From Asterias rubens (Eukaryota; Echinodermata; Asteroidea; Forcipulatida; Asteriidae), in contig NC_047077.1 of NCBI RefSeq assembly GCF_902459465.1, positions 3,720,001-3,784,000 on the forward strand: DNA of 64,000 bases, in the 5' to 3' direction. The notes beneath the pieces were generated by a model. The model had not been told where the DNA came from, did no database searches, and saw only the letters and a program-made list of their open reading frames with translations. Below are positions 19,979-34,900 of this stretch, in pieces; position 1 is the stretch's first letter; every line of letters starts with the position of its first letter. The position numbers and the translations under genes are program-made.

Positions 19979-22900
19979 CTGTGTAATAAAGAACCAATAC
20001 ATGCATTAAACACATTAGTTTGCTACTCCTCTACTCCTTCAATAAGGGCACAACATAGAAATATATCTCGGAGAACGCTGAGCTCTGCCGCCCTCTGTGT
20101 TGTCTGGGAATGCCACATATTGATACCACGCGATACGGGTGTATGGCAAAATGATCATCGCGTGACATACGTGTATGGCAAAGTGGCAAAATGGCATCGC
20201 ACACGGACCGTTTTTATTTTCATTGGTCATTGTTCATGACGTCAACTGTATGGCCTCACAACGAAATCACAGCACAATGACGCACTCAGCGGTCTCCGGG
20301 TTGTGTTTCTATGGGGCACTTACAGTTGGCATCAATAGTGGTTCAACTAAAACATTGTTATTCAATTAGCAGTGTATACTCGGTATTTACCCGAGCTGTG
20401 TGAAAAAATCGCAGGCATATTACTCTGGTGGGATTCGGACCCACGACCTTTGCAGCAGTGTCATACCAACTAGACCAGCGAGATTGCCTGGTGGCTAGAG
20501 GCAGTTTGAATACTATGTTTTAGCAGCGGGTACTGCAAATGAGTTATTACATGTTAAATTTGCATCGAGTTAAAGAATATTAATTTTGGTTTTTACCCAT
20601 ATACACTGATGTGTGTTAGCACTGTATACTCGGTACTTACCCGCGCTCAGTGAAACAAATCACAGAACATTGTTCCAATCCAACATTCCACACTGCTCAC
20701 TGTGATTATTTTATTACAAGAAAGGTTTCCAAAGTCAACTTGACTAACTTGACCCTAACTTGGTGGTCTTTTGTTCTAGCAAATGCTGTGCTCCTTAAAA
20801 CATTACAACAACTGAACATGATTGTTTATTTTAAGAAATACTACGTACCCTTGTTTTATTTTCTTAGAAAACATCTGAACACAGTCTTCTCCATTTTTGC
20901 AGCCGTGGCTCAGTGCAAAATCTTTACTAACAAATACCTGACCAGAAAACACACGTACATTAAAATTAAATCAAGTATTTTTTTGCTATTTTTGTTTGTT
21001 ATGCAAGTCGCCCCTACCAAGGCTTAAAGCCACTCTTGGTATGGGGTACAAGAAGAACAACTATTTAAAGCCATTGGACACTTTCTGAACAGAACAAACA
21101 TTAAAAGTTCACAGATTTACAAATAACTTACAGGGTAATGGTGAAAGACTTCTCTTGAAATATTATTCCATGAAATGCTTTACTTTTTGAGAAAACATTA
21201 AAACAATTATCATTTCTCGATATCGAGAATAACAGATTTATTTTAAACACATGTCATGACACGGCGAAACGTGCGGAAACAAGGGTGGGTTTTCCCATTA
21301 TTTTCTCCCGACTCTGATGACCGATTGAGCCTAAATTTTCACACGTTTGTTATTTTTTATACAAGTTGTGATACACGAAGTGTGGGCCTTTGGACAATAA
21401 TCTATACTGAAAGTGTCCAATGGCTTTAAAGTCAGTCTAGATTGTGGGATGGAGGGAAACATCCACCAGGCAAGGAGTTCTACAGAGATGCAGTAAGCGG
21501 AATAAAGCTGTTGGAATGTTTCTTTGTTCTACATCTCAACAGATCAAGAGTGTTTTGGATTAGAAGAAGCAGAAAGTCTGGTTTCACGCTTAAAAACTCT
21601 TTTTAGAGCCAACACTCCCTCAAAAGAGGTTTTACGCATGGTTGTACCCGCGAGTTTACTATGTATATTTATAGTTATTCTTATTCCTCACACCATGCAA
21701 AGCTTCAAACATCATTCACACTAAATGAATATGAACAACTCACCACATCAATCCTTGCAAGAACTTCTTCAAGACAGATCTCAAGTTTTGGCTTCTCAAG
21801 TTCAAGGGAAATCTTAATTCTTTGACTTTCCGACAGTTCCTTGTTGTACATATCCACTCTGTTGATCATTTGAATCACTTCTGTGATGTTTCGACCCTAT
21901 GAAATCGATAACATAACTTGAGCTTCAGGCAATTTATAAACAAATAAATTGACCAACCTAGCCTTTCAGCAACACTATGTACAGGAGACATTTAAAAGTA
22001 TTATTCATGCATACAGACTATCCATATTAATAGGACCTTTAATTAGCCATATAAAACTTTAATCCCCTGCGGGTAATGGGAAAAGGACTTATAATCCTGA
22101 AGTAAACTGGTTAAAATAATCCCTTATTTACAGAGTTACTTATTCTTGCTATGTGTATGAACACGATTCACTTCAAGTGAGCCCATCATTACATATTGAC
22201 AAATTTTCAAATACCAATTATGTTTAAATTTTAGTTTAAAGTAACACAACATTAAAAATGCCCAAGAACCTACCTCCAAATGGATCCATGTGTATTTTTT
22301 CAGGTCAAGTAATAAGAAGTCTTTATACATTACTTCAGGAAGAGATCTGTTATGAAGACAAAGGTTATATATATTCAAGATTCAAATTTCAAGAACCACC
22401 TGCTGCTAATAGCCCATGTTAAGCACGTATCCAAGCTTAGGCTTAGCACGTATCCAAACTTAGACTTAGCACGTATCCAAACTTAGGCTTCATTATGTAA
22501 CAAACAATAGACCATGCTTAGCACGTATCCAAACTTAGGCTTCATTATGTAACAAACAATAGACCATGCTTAGCACGTATCCAAACTTAGGCTTCATTAT
22601 GTAATAAGTAATAGACCATGCTTAGCATGTATCCAAACTTAAGCTTCAGAATGTTACAAGTAATAGACCATGCTTAGCACGTAACATTCTTAAAACTGGA
22701 CGGCCTGTGGACACAGAATTACCCAAAACGCTTTCTGCACTGCATTGGGTTGAAGGAAAGTGAAAGAAATAAAATTGAAATAAATAAAACAAAGTTGTTG
22801 TATAAAAACCTGTTGCCGTGTAGTATTGTTCTTGTTCCGGTAGAAGAGTTGTTAATGACGCAGGAAACAGGAGCATCACAGTCGTCATGGTACAAACAGT

Positions 22901-25900
22901 TGTCCATATTCACTCCATACTTGGTAAGGTCATCAACCATTAACCTGTAAAAAAAACATTCATAAATACCTCAGACAGTTTCGCTATTCCTATTGGTGGA
23001 GAGCGCGTCACGTGGGTGTGTTTAAACGGTTGTTAATGACCAGCTGGAGGTGTTTATAACCGATTGTTTTCGGATACGTTTAGATGCATACTTCTACGTG
23101 CTTGAATTCGGATTCGAAAAACTGTCTCAGTCATAAAAATGCAACACACGTACAGAGCTCAAGGACGTCGGAAAACAGATAAGTTTTACAGCGTTTCATA
23201 CTTTATTACGCTGTTATAACCAAAAAGGAATTTATGAATGGGAATAAAAGGGTAGCGACCAGTTCTTAAACTTCGGTTTAAAATCGGCAGGGTCATGGCC
23301 TTTATCGAACGGCCACGACCCTGCTGGTTTTAAACCGCAGTATAAGAACTCGTCGCTACCCTTTTATTCCCTTAATTTATATTTAATTGCACCAAGCCAG
23401 TTAACAACTATTTGCAATGCCATATCTCATGCATCTCTGCACCATTTAAGTTTGTTTGCCTGATACAGCAGAAGCTTGAATTAATGTACTTGAGTAGTGT
23501 TCAACTTAACGTTTTGTCGAACATAAGATGCTACATATGTGGGTCGGAGGTCAAAAAATAAAACTGTGTTGAAATATTCACTTCACAATCCTTCATTTTC
23601 CAAAAATTTAGAAAGTTTCAAAGACATACATGTAACATTAGTTCTAGAATTTATTTTAAACACCTAACCCCAGTTACAGTACGATTTCTCTACAATGCCA
23701 GCAAAGTACAAAAGTTAAGTCCCATAATTGGGTGTTTGTGCTTTATTCTTTATAATGCTCCTTCTTCTGCAACTATTATTGCTTCTTACTTTGTCAATAC
23801 ACTCTTTGCTAAGGTGCCCATATATTCTGTACATACTCCAAGCTGGGATAACACTACAGATGTATTAGCTGCATTACCTCCACGATTCCATAGCTGATCT
23901 TTGACCCTGAAGTAAAAACATAATGAATCAAATCCATAGTCAATACAGTATAGGGTTGATTTAAAGACACTGGACACTATTGGTAATTGTCAAAGACTAG
24001 TATAGGGTTGATTTAAAGACACTGGACACTATTGGTAATTGTCAAAGACTAGTATAGGGTTGATTTAAAGACACTGGACTCTATTGGTAATTGTCAAAGA
24101 CTAGTATAGGGTTGATTTAAAGACACTAGACACTATTGGTAATTGTCAAAGACTAGTATAGGGTTGATTTAAAGACACTGGACTCTATTGGTAATTGTCA
24201 AAGACTAGTATAGGGTTGATTTAAAGACACTGGACACTATTGGTAATTGTCAAAGACTAGTATAGGGTTGATTTAAAGACACTAGACACTATTGGTAATT
24301 GTCAAAGACTAGTATAGGGTTGATTTAAAGACACTAGACACTATTGGTAATTGTCAAAGACTAGTATAGGGTAGATTTAAAGACACTGGACACTATTGGT
24401 AATTGTCAAAGACTAGTATAGGGTTGATTTAAAGACACTGGACACTATTGGTAATTGTCAAAGACTAGTATAGGGTTGATTTAAAGACACTGGACACTAT
24501 TGGTAATTGTCAAAGACTAGTATAGGGTTGATTTAAAGACACTGGACACTATTGGTAATTGTCAAAGACTAGTATAGGGTTGATTTAAAGACACTGGACA
24601 CTATTGGTAATTGTCAAAGACTAGTATAGGGTTGATTTAAAGACACTGGACACTATTGGTAATTGTCAAAGACTAGTATAGGGTTGATTTAAAGACACTG
24701 GACACTATTGGTAATTGTCAAAGACTAGTATAGGGTTGATTTAAAGACACTGGACACTATTGGTAATTGTCAAAGACTAGTATAGGGTTGATTTAAAGAC
24801 ACTGGACACTATTGGTAATTGTCAAAGACTAGTATAGGGTTGATTTAAAGACACTGGACACTATTGGTAATTGTCAAAGACTAGTATAGGGTTGATTTAA
24901 AGACACTGGACACTATTGGTAATTGTCAAAGACTAGTATAGGGTTGATTTAAAGACACTGGACACTATTGGTAATTGTCAAAGACTAGTATAGGGTTGAT
25001 TTAAAGACACTGGACACTATTGGTAATTGTCAAAGACTAGTATAGGGTTGATTTAAAGACACTGGACACTATTGGTAATTGTCAAAGACTAGTATAGGGT
25101 TGATTTAAAGACACTGGACACTATTGGTAATTGTCAAAGACTAGTATAGGGTTGATTTAAAGACACTGGACACTATTGGTAATTGTCAAAGACTAGTATA
25201 GGGTTGATTTAAAGACACTGGACACTATTGGTAATTGTCAAAGACTAGTATAGGGTTGATTTAAAGACACTGGACACTATTGGTAATTGTCAAAGACTAG
25301 TATAGGGTTGATTTAAAGACACTGGACACTATTGGTAATTGTCAAAGACTAGTATAGGGTTGATTTAAAGACACTGGACACTATTGGTAATTGTCAAAGA
25401 CTAGTATAGGGTTGATTTAAAGACACTGGACACTATTGGTAATTGTCAAAGACTAGTATAGGGTTGATTTAAAGACACTGGACACTATTGGTAATTGTCA
25501 AAGACTAGTATAGGGTTGATTTAAAGACACTGGACACTATTGGTAATTGTCAAAGACTAGTATAGGGTTGATTTAAAGACACTGGACACTATTGGTAATT
25601 GTCAAAGACTAGTATAGGGTTGATTTAAAGACACTGGACACTATTGGTAATTGTCAAAGACTAGTATAGGGTTGATTTAAAGACACTGGACACTATTGGT
25701 AATTGTCAAAGACTAGTATAGGGTTGATTTAAAGACACTGGACACTATTGGTAATTGTCAAAGACTAGTATAGGGTTGATTTAAAGACACTGGACACTAT
25801 TGGTAATTGTCAAAGACTAGTATAGGGTTGATTTAAAGACACTGGACACTATTGGTAATTGTCAAAGACTAGTATAGGGTTGATTTAAAGACACTGGACA

Positions 25901-28900
25901 CTATTGGTAATTGTCAAAGACTAGTATAGGGTTGATTTAAAGACACTGGACACTATTGGTAATTGTCAAAGACTAGTATAGGGTTGATTTAAAGACACTG
26001 GACACTATTGGTAATTGTCAAAGACTAGTATAGGGTTGATTTAAAGACACTGGACACTATTGGTAATTGTCAAAGACTAGTATAGGGTTGATTTAAAGAC
26101 ACTGGACACTATTGGTAATTGTCAAAGACTAGTATAGGGTTGATTTAAAGACACTGGACACTATTGGTAATTGTCAAAGACTAGTATAGGGTTGATTTAA
26201 AGACACTGGACACTATTGGTAATTGTCAAAGACTAGTATAGGGTTGATTTAAAGACACTGGACACTATTGGTAATTGTCAAAGACTAGTATAGGGTTGAT
26301 TTAAAGACACTGGACACTATTGGTAATTGTCAAAGACTAGTATAGGGTTGATTTAAAGACACTAGGACACTATTGGTAATTGTCAAAGACTAGTATAGGG
26401 TTGATTTAAAGACACTAGACACTATTGGTAATTGTCAAAGACTAGTATAGGGTTGATTTAAAGACACTGGACACTATTGGTAATTGTCAAAGACTAGTAT
26501 AGGGTTGATTTAAAGACACTAGGACACTATTGGTAATTGTCAAAGACTAGTATAGGGTTGATTTAAAGACACTGGACACTATTGGTAATTGTCAAAGACT
26601 AGTATAGGGTTGATTTAAAGACACTGGACACTATTGGTAATTGTCAAAGACTAGTATAGGGTTGATTTAAAGACACTGGACACTATTGGTAATTGTCAAA
26701 GACTAGTATAGGGTTGATTTAAAGACACTGGACACTATTGGTAATTGTCAAAGACTAGTATAGGGTTGATTTAAAGACACTGGACACTATTGGTAATTGT
26801 CAAAGACTAGTATAGGGTTGATTTAAAGACACTGGACACTATTGGTAATTGTCAAAGACTAGTATAGGGTTGATTTAAAGACACTGGACACTATTGGTAA
26901 TTGTCAAAGACTAGTATAGGGTTGATTTAAAGACACTAGACACTATTGGTAATTGTCAAAGACTAGTATAGGGTTGATTTAAAGACACTGGACACTATTG
27001 GTAATTGTCAAAGACTAGTATAGGGTTGATTTAAAGACACTGGACACTATTGGTAATTGTCAAAGACTAGTATAGGGTTGATTTAAAGACACTGGACACT
27101 ATTGGTAATTGTCAAAGACTAGTATAGGGTTGATTTAAAGACACTAGGACACTATTGGTAATTGTCAAAGACTAGTATAGGGTTGATTTAAAGACACTAG
27201 ACACTATTGGTAATTGTCAAAGACTAGTATAGGGTTGATTTAAAGACACTGGACACTATTGGTAATTGTCAAAGACTAGTATAGGGTTGATTTAAAGACA
27301 CTGGACACTATTGGTAATTGTCAAAGACTAGTATAGGGTTGATTTAAAGACACTAGGACACTATTGGTAATTGTCAAAGACTAGTATAGGGTTGATTTAA
27401 AGACACTAGACACTATTGGTAATTGTCAAAGACTAGTATAGGGTTGATTTAAAGACACTGGACACTATTGGTAATTGTCAAAGACTAGTATAGGGTTGAT
27501 TTAAAGACACTGGACACTATTGGTAATTGTCAAAGACTAGTATAGGGTTGATTTAAAGACACTGGACACTATTGGTAATTGTCAAAGACTAGTATAGGGT
27601 TGATTTAAAGACACTGGACACTATTGGTAATTGTCAAAGACTAGTATAGGGTTGATTTAAAGACACTAGACACTATTGGTAATTGTCAAAGACTAGTATA
27701 GGGTTGATTTAAAGACACTGGACACTATTGGTAATTGTCAAAGACTAGTATAGGGTTGATTTAAAGACACTAGACACTATTGGTAATTGTCAAAGACTAG
27801 TATAGGGTTGATTTAAAGACACTAGACACTATTGGTAATTGTCAAAGACTAGTATAGGGTTGATTTAAAGACACTGGACACTATTGGTAATTGTCAAAGA
27901 CTAGTATAGGGTTGATTTAAAGACACTGGACACTATTGGTAATTGTCAAAGACTAGTATAGGGTTGATTTAAAGACACTGGACACTATTGGTAATTGTCA
28001 AAGACTAGTATAGGGTTGATTTAAAGACACTGGACACTATTGGTAATTGTCAAAGACTAGTATAGGGTTGATTTAAAGACACTGGACACTATTGGTAATT
28101 GTCAAAGACTAGTATAGGGTGATTTAAAGACACTGGACACTATTGGTAATTGTCAAAGACTAGTATAGGGTTGATTTAAAGACACTGGACACTATTGGTA
28201 ATTGTCAAAGACTAGTATAGGGTTGATTTAAAGACACTGGACACTATTGGTAATTGTCAAAGACTAGTATAGGGTTGATTTAAAGACACTGGACACTATT
28301 GGTAATTGTCAAAGACTAGTATAGGGTTGATTTAAAGACACTGGACACTATTGGTAATTGTCAAAGACTAGTATAGGGTTGATTTAAAGACACTAGACAC
28401 TATTGGTAATTGTCAAAGACTAGTATAGGGTTGATTTAAAGACACTGGACACTATTGGTAATTGTCAAAGACTAGTATAGGGTTGATTTAAAGACACTGG
28501 ACACTATTGGTAATTGTCAAAGACTAGTATAGGGTTGATTTAAAGACACTGGACACTATTGGTAATTGTCAAAGACTAGTATAGGGTTGATTTAAAGACA
28601 CTGGACACTATTGGTAATTGTCAAAGACTAGTATAGGGTAGATTTAAAGACACTGGACACTATTGGTAATTGTCAAAGACTAGTATAGGGTTGATTTAAA
28701 GACACTGGACACTATTGGTAATTATCAAAGACTAGTATAGGGTTGATTTAAAGACACTAGACACTATTGGTAATTGTCAAAGACTAGTATAGGGTTGATT
28801 TAAAGACACTGGACACTATTGGTAATTGTCAAAGACTAGTATAGGGTAGATTTAAAGACACTGGACACTATTGGTAATTGTCAAAGACTAGTATAGGGTT

Positions 28901-31900
28901 GATTTAAAGACACTGGACACTATTGGTAATTGTCAAAGACTAGTATAGGGTTGATTTAAAGACACTAGACACTATTGGTAATTGTCAAAGACTAGTATAG
29001 GGTTGATTTAAAGACACTGGACACTATTGGTAATTGTCAAAGACTAGTATAGGGTTGATTTAAAGACACTGGACACTATTGGTAATTGTCAAAGACTAGT
29101 ATAGGGTTGATTTAAAGACACTGGACACTTTTGGTAATTGTTAAAGACTAGTATAGGGTTGATTTAAAGACACTAGACACTATTGGTAATTGTCAAAGAC
29201 TAGTATAGGGTTGATTTTAAAGACACTGGACACTATTGGTAATTGTCAAAGACTAGTATAGGGTTGATTTAAAAACACTGGACACTATTGGTAATTGTCA
29301 AAGACTAGTATAGGGTAGATTTAAAGACACTGGACACTATTGGTAATTGTCAAAGACTAGTCTTCTCACTTGGTTTAGCTCAACATATGCATAAAATAGC
29401 AAACCTGTGAAAATCTGAGCTCAATTGGTCGTCGAAGTTGCGAGAAAATAATGAAGAAGAAAAAAACACCCTTGTCGCACAAGTTGTGTACTTTCAAATG
29501 CTTGATTTCGAGACTTCAGCGGAGGTCTCGAATTCAATTCAAATAGCTTCTTTCTCAAAATAACTTCTTTCTCAAAAACTATGTTACTTCAGAGGGAGCC
29601 GTTTCTCACAATGTTTCATACTATAAACAGCTCTCCATTGCTCGTTACCAAGTAAGGTTTTATGCTAACAATTATTTTGAGTAATTACCAACAGTGTCCA
29701 GTGCCTTTAAGATATTAGCCAAGTGTTGTAAAAGGTAAGAAGTGATTACCTTTAATTCACCACACATTGTGGTTCAAACATTGAGGTAACAAAGCAAAGT
29801 CCTCAGTTCACCTTTGCAACAAATGTTTGCAGGCCAGCTAGCAACACACCCAACAAACTGCATGCCTAAGGTTGTTTATTTGTGTTGGCTTACTATAGGG
29901 TGCACAATGCTAAATATTAAAAAATACAAGAAAAATACTTAGAAGTCTCACATCTTTTTACAGTTGAGGGATCTTGAACTTTAGTCTTCTGCCCAATTTA
30001 ATATGGGGAGTCCCTGGGCAGTACTGTCCCTGGGCTCGTAGAGTTATTTCCCCTCCAACATGGCCAAGCCAAAACACCCCTACACCTGTGTAATTTTACA
30101 AACGTCCGACCATCAATCTTGGAAAAATGTCCCTAGATACAACCCTCAGCAAACAGGACCGTTAATTTTTAGGGTCGAATGTCATCCAAAATACCTCAAG
30201 TTGGAAGTCAACAACCCCCAGGTCACAATAGGGCAACATTTTTACACTGTATTCCTTTTTTGGGGTCTCTCAAAACTGTCTATATAGAATATTTTGAGGG
30301 CAAATTAAGTAATAATAATATAAAATAGTAAAATCTTGACGGAAATAATAAAGGTTCCAACTACTAGGCTGAAAAGCTAACATTTTCAAAACAGTTTTAC
30401 TTTGAGGCTAGAACTGCATAATACATGTTTTTGCTTTTTAATCCTATATGACCATACGCCTGTAATCTTTTTGCCAATTGGAATTGAACAAATGAATCAA
30501 ATACATTTCCAGCACATATTTATTTCAACTACACACTTCAGACAAATTAAACCTACCTGGTGTCCGTGTCTTCTATTGGAAAGTGATCTAAGACACTGAC
30601 TATATCTAGACATACAAGTCCAATAGCCAAGACTCTCTTCTTAGCTCCATCATCAACCAGCTCCAAGGATCCCTCATTATCCTTGTCTGCCATTTTATCT
30701 TCTCCTGTTTCAGGTGAGCCCTTCATTAAGGAGAAAGAATAATATCAATCGAATGTCTGTAAAAATAAGAAAGACCAACTCTGTCAAGGTCACTCAGATC
30801 CTCTTCACAGCTTCTCCTTCAAGTTCCCCCATACAGAACAAAAACGTACGGTAAAGAGCCTTTGCTTTCAGCCCACCCACCCTTTGGAACTCTCTTCCTG
30901 CTACCTTCCGTTCTCAGATAAACCCGGCATGACTCAGAGCTCTGGCGTACTCAGACCTCCAGATTACCAAATACGATAGTATTACGTCATGCCATGCCTG
31001 CGCACACCAAGCAAAAGTAGTGGATTTTAGTGCCGTTCCGAGTCGACCGCGACTGTTTCGCTATCGTACTATAGTACTCATAGCTAGCTGTCATGGCGGC
31101 GTTCACAAGTAAATCATGTGGTGAACAAGTGGCGCGTCTACGACAATATTGCGAAAAAAGTAATCACATATAAAAGTATTTGAGGAGTGGGATAACAAAA
31201 CAGGTCTCAAGATTTATTTGATGTGGTAGGGGAGGTTTTGTGTAGCAGAGCACCGGAGACTCACGCCCCCAACAACAGCATGCTACGTCATCCCGGAGAT
31301 CTGAGGCCGTGATTTCTGCGTGCCGAAATGCCCGGTGACGTCACCCAGAGCTCTGAGTACGCCAAACGGCTGAGGCCACGACAACGGCCCTCTTCAAATT
31401 ACATCTCAAGTCCCACCTGTTCACTCAATCTTTTTTGTAATCTTTTATTGTGTAGTTTATTTGTTGCTTTCTCTTGTATAAATTTGTTTATTTGTTTTAT
31501 AAAGTGCATTGAGAGTACTTCCAGTACTGAATTGCGCTATATAAGTATTTATCATTATTATTATAACTATTATTATTATTATTTTGGGTGTGATCCCTGG
31601 CTACACAGAAGTTAACAGTTGTATGGCTTCTGACTGGCACCCCCGAACAAAGATATTGACAAAATAGGGGCTAGATAGCTCAGTTAGTAGAGCGCCGGCA
31701 CGTTAATACAAAGGTCGTTGGTTCAAATCCCGCTCTAGTCAATGCTTTGTTCAACCCCTCAAAATCATATTATTAATTTGAACGCTAAAAAAAATACCAT
31801 TAATCAACTTAAAAACTGCAAACAGGCAGATAGGCCTTAAAGTTCACAAGCGTTGCATTGACAAGTTTTATTGTCAATCCTGATCACTTCTGAAACAATT

Positions 31901-34900
31901 CACCGCTGGGTTTCATTTCATATTGATTATATTATTCTGAATAGTTACAATATGTTACCTTGTCCGAGTACAAGTCTAAAGTACCGTGAACAGACTGTTC
32001 AACCTTTATTTCCTCTGGAATTTGCGTGTTACCTAATGAAAAAAAAGTAAAGGTACAACTAAATCCGTTAATTTATACTGCTGAATAAATCATGCAATTT
32101 ATAAGAACTTTCTCATAAGCTGTTCATCTTTATAGAATTTTACAAGGAATGTCAGACAACTCGTCTGTTCGGACAACTCAACAGTTCAGACAACTCAACG
32201 GTTCGGACAAATCAATGGTTCAGACAACTTGACTTTGAGACAACTCGACGGATGGCCAAGACAAGTCGACAGTTGAGCAGCCGACTTCCGTTATTGTCAT
32301 GTTTACACTAACTGTCCTGTATAATTCCTGCGATTCTATAATTAATCATTATTATTTACCAATTAGTCTTTATCACAAGAAGTGTGGTGTCCCAGTGAAG
32401 CCATATGTAACAGGTTTGAGTGCGGCTAGCGCACTCTGTGCTGAAACATACTAAATTTTACAAGGGACACGCTGTTTAAGTGGTGTTGTAAAATACGAAG
32501 AAAGTTTTATTCAAATCCCGACTACTATAAAGGGAGAGGCGAATTTAAAACGCTGTATTTATACAGTGCAAATGAGATAATAATAAAATCTCACATACAA
32601 AAGAGGAGAAAAGCAAACCCAGCGGGTCTCGACAATTAAAATGCAACGAAAATAACAATGAAACTTTATACAATGGAAATATAAAACAATGATAAACTTT
32701 ATCACACACCACCAGGCAACCACCCACCCCTAGACTCGCCCTAGTCCGAGCAGGACATAGGTAAACTAGGGGTAACAAAAAAAAGGGGGGCTGCAATTTC
32801 ATCCCATTACACATACTTGCAGAAAAATCCGTTAGTGACTATCTCAAGACTTTGGGTAAAAAACAGACTATGACTCTAGGTGTAGCCAGCTAGCACCGTA
32901 GCAGTTGTTTTTCAATTTATTCAAAATAACAGGTTTAAAAAAACAATTAAAACATTAAATAATTAAAAAATTATACAGCTCTATTATTAGAAGATTTTCT
33001 TTTATTTACTTTATTACCAACAAACAACTTGACTTGATACATGATCGAGTTGTATGGTACACAAATGAAAGTGCCAAAAAAACTAAAAAAACATATCAAT
33101 TATCCGTTTGCCCGGATATTAAACCCACCCCCTATAACATACCCCCACCCTCGGGGAATGCCTATGCATCATTGCAAAGTCACTAGTCACTACATCCCCC
33201 CCACCCAAGGCCGCTATTTACCCCTCCCGCCCTGCGCTGAGCCCCCCCCCCCACGGCCATCCGACTTTACTTGACCCCAAGTCAAGTTGTCTGATGGTTG
33301 AATAAATCATCCCTCGAGTTGTCCGAACCGTCGAGTTTTCCGAACCGTTGAGTTGTTTGAACCGTCGAGTTGTCTGAACCGTCGAGTTGTCCGAACAGAC
33401 GAGTTGTCTAGTCTCCTTTACAAGATATTTAAATGTATACTCGTAAAGTGTACTTTGGTACCTGATATATCTGGGGGAACAGCCTCGAGGGAAGGACTAG
33501 GGGATGTTGTTGATGATTCTACTTCTGTTGTCGTTTGCACTTCTGGAACTAAACACAAAATATTGTTCAATAATATTAATGTTATTGGGTAGATATATCC
33601 AATGTTTTTAAAGGGAAAGTACACGTTTGGTAATTACTCAAAACAAAAATTAACTTAAAACTGACTTGGTAAATAGCATTGGAGAGCTTTTGATAGTATA
33701 AAACATTGTGGAAAACGACTCTCTCTGAAGTAACGTAGTTTTTGAAAAAGAGGTAGCTTTCACTAAAATATTAAATGACTTCTAGCTAGAAGTCTTCTAT
33801 CCCAATCTGAAAGCACACAAATTCGTCCAACAAGGGTTTTTTTTCTTTCACATCCTTTTTTCCCAACTCTGATGACCAATTGAGCTCAAATTTCACAGGT
33901 TTGTTATTTTAAATTCATATGTTGAGATACACCAAGCAAGACATTGGTCTTTAACAATTACCAACAGTGTACCTTTCCTTTAAGTCAATTAAACAGAATT
34001 AATTTATTACTACTCACCAGCTGGATTATTTTCTTCATCTTCATTCTTTCCTTGCCCCTTCTTGTTCCGACGCTTTGCTGTAAAGTTCCCACCAGTGTAA
34101 CATGAACTTTGGCACATTGGCTTGTTGACAATCAGGCATGTCATGCACGAAGAACAAAATCCCGACAGTGTTTGCGTGTTTGACAGTGTTTGCGTGTTTG
34201 GTTTTAGAATGCGTTTAATCTTGTCTCTGGCTCGTTTGTTTCGTTTTCGTTGTCTGTCTTCTTCTCTTATGCGTCTTAATTTCTCTGGTTGGCTTTGCAC
34301 TAGTCTTAGTCTTTCAGCTTGTTTCCTCTCGCGCCAATATGCACGCCTGGTTTCCGTGTTTGTTGATGTGGATGTGGCTTTTCTAGAGCATGGCACCTGT
34401 AGCCTTTTTTTCCGTTCCATATATGCTTTTTGTCGTAGTCTCCCTTGCTCCCTTTGTTTTTCTTGTTGGGCTGGGCTTTTCTTGACAGGTTTGGTCTTTT
34501 GTCTTAGTTTTTGAGCTTGTTTCCTCTCGCGCCAATATGCACGCCTGGTTTCCGGGTTTGTTGATGTGGATGCGCCTTTTCTAGAGCGTGGCGGCTGTGG
34601 CAATTCAAACTCTAGCTTAACTTCGGCACAAGGTTGGTTTGCATTTTGAGTTTTTTGGGGTTCCATGTATTCTTTCTGTCGTTGTCTCCCGTGCTCACTT
34701 TGTTTTTCTTGCTGGGTAGCTTTGGTCTTTGATCTTAGTCTTTCAGATTGTTTCCTCTTGCACCAATATGCACGCCTGGTTTCCGTGTTTGATGATGTGG
34801 ATGCGTCTTTTGAAGAGCTCGGTGGCTGTGGCAGTTCAAACTCTTGCTTAACTTTGACACATGGTTGTTTTGCATTTTGAGTTTTTTTCCGTTCCATATA

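Noticed and set aside
21524-21724. Plus-strand open frame starting [20 protein letters not shown] inside the KHK locus
   Set aside because: It lies in an intron on the opposite strand from KHK. The seven KHK exons already join without a gap, and I recognise no domain in it.
23948-29361. CRISPR-like repeat array
   Set aside because: The unit is one continuous 52-bp sequence with no variable spacers, in a eukaryotic intron. It is a satellite.
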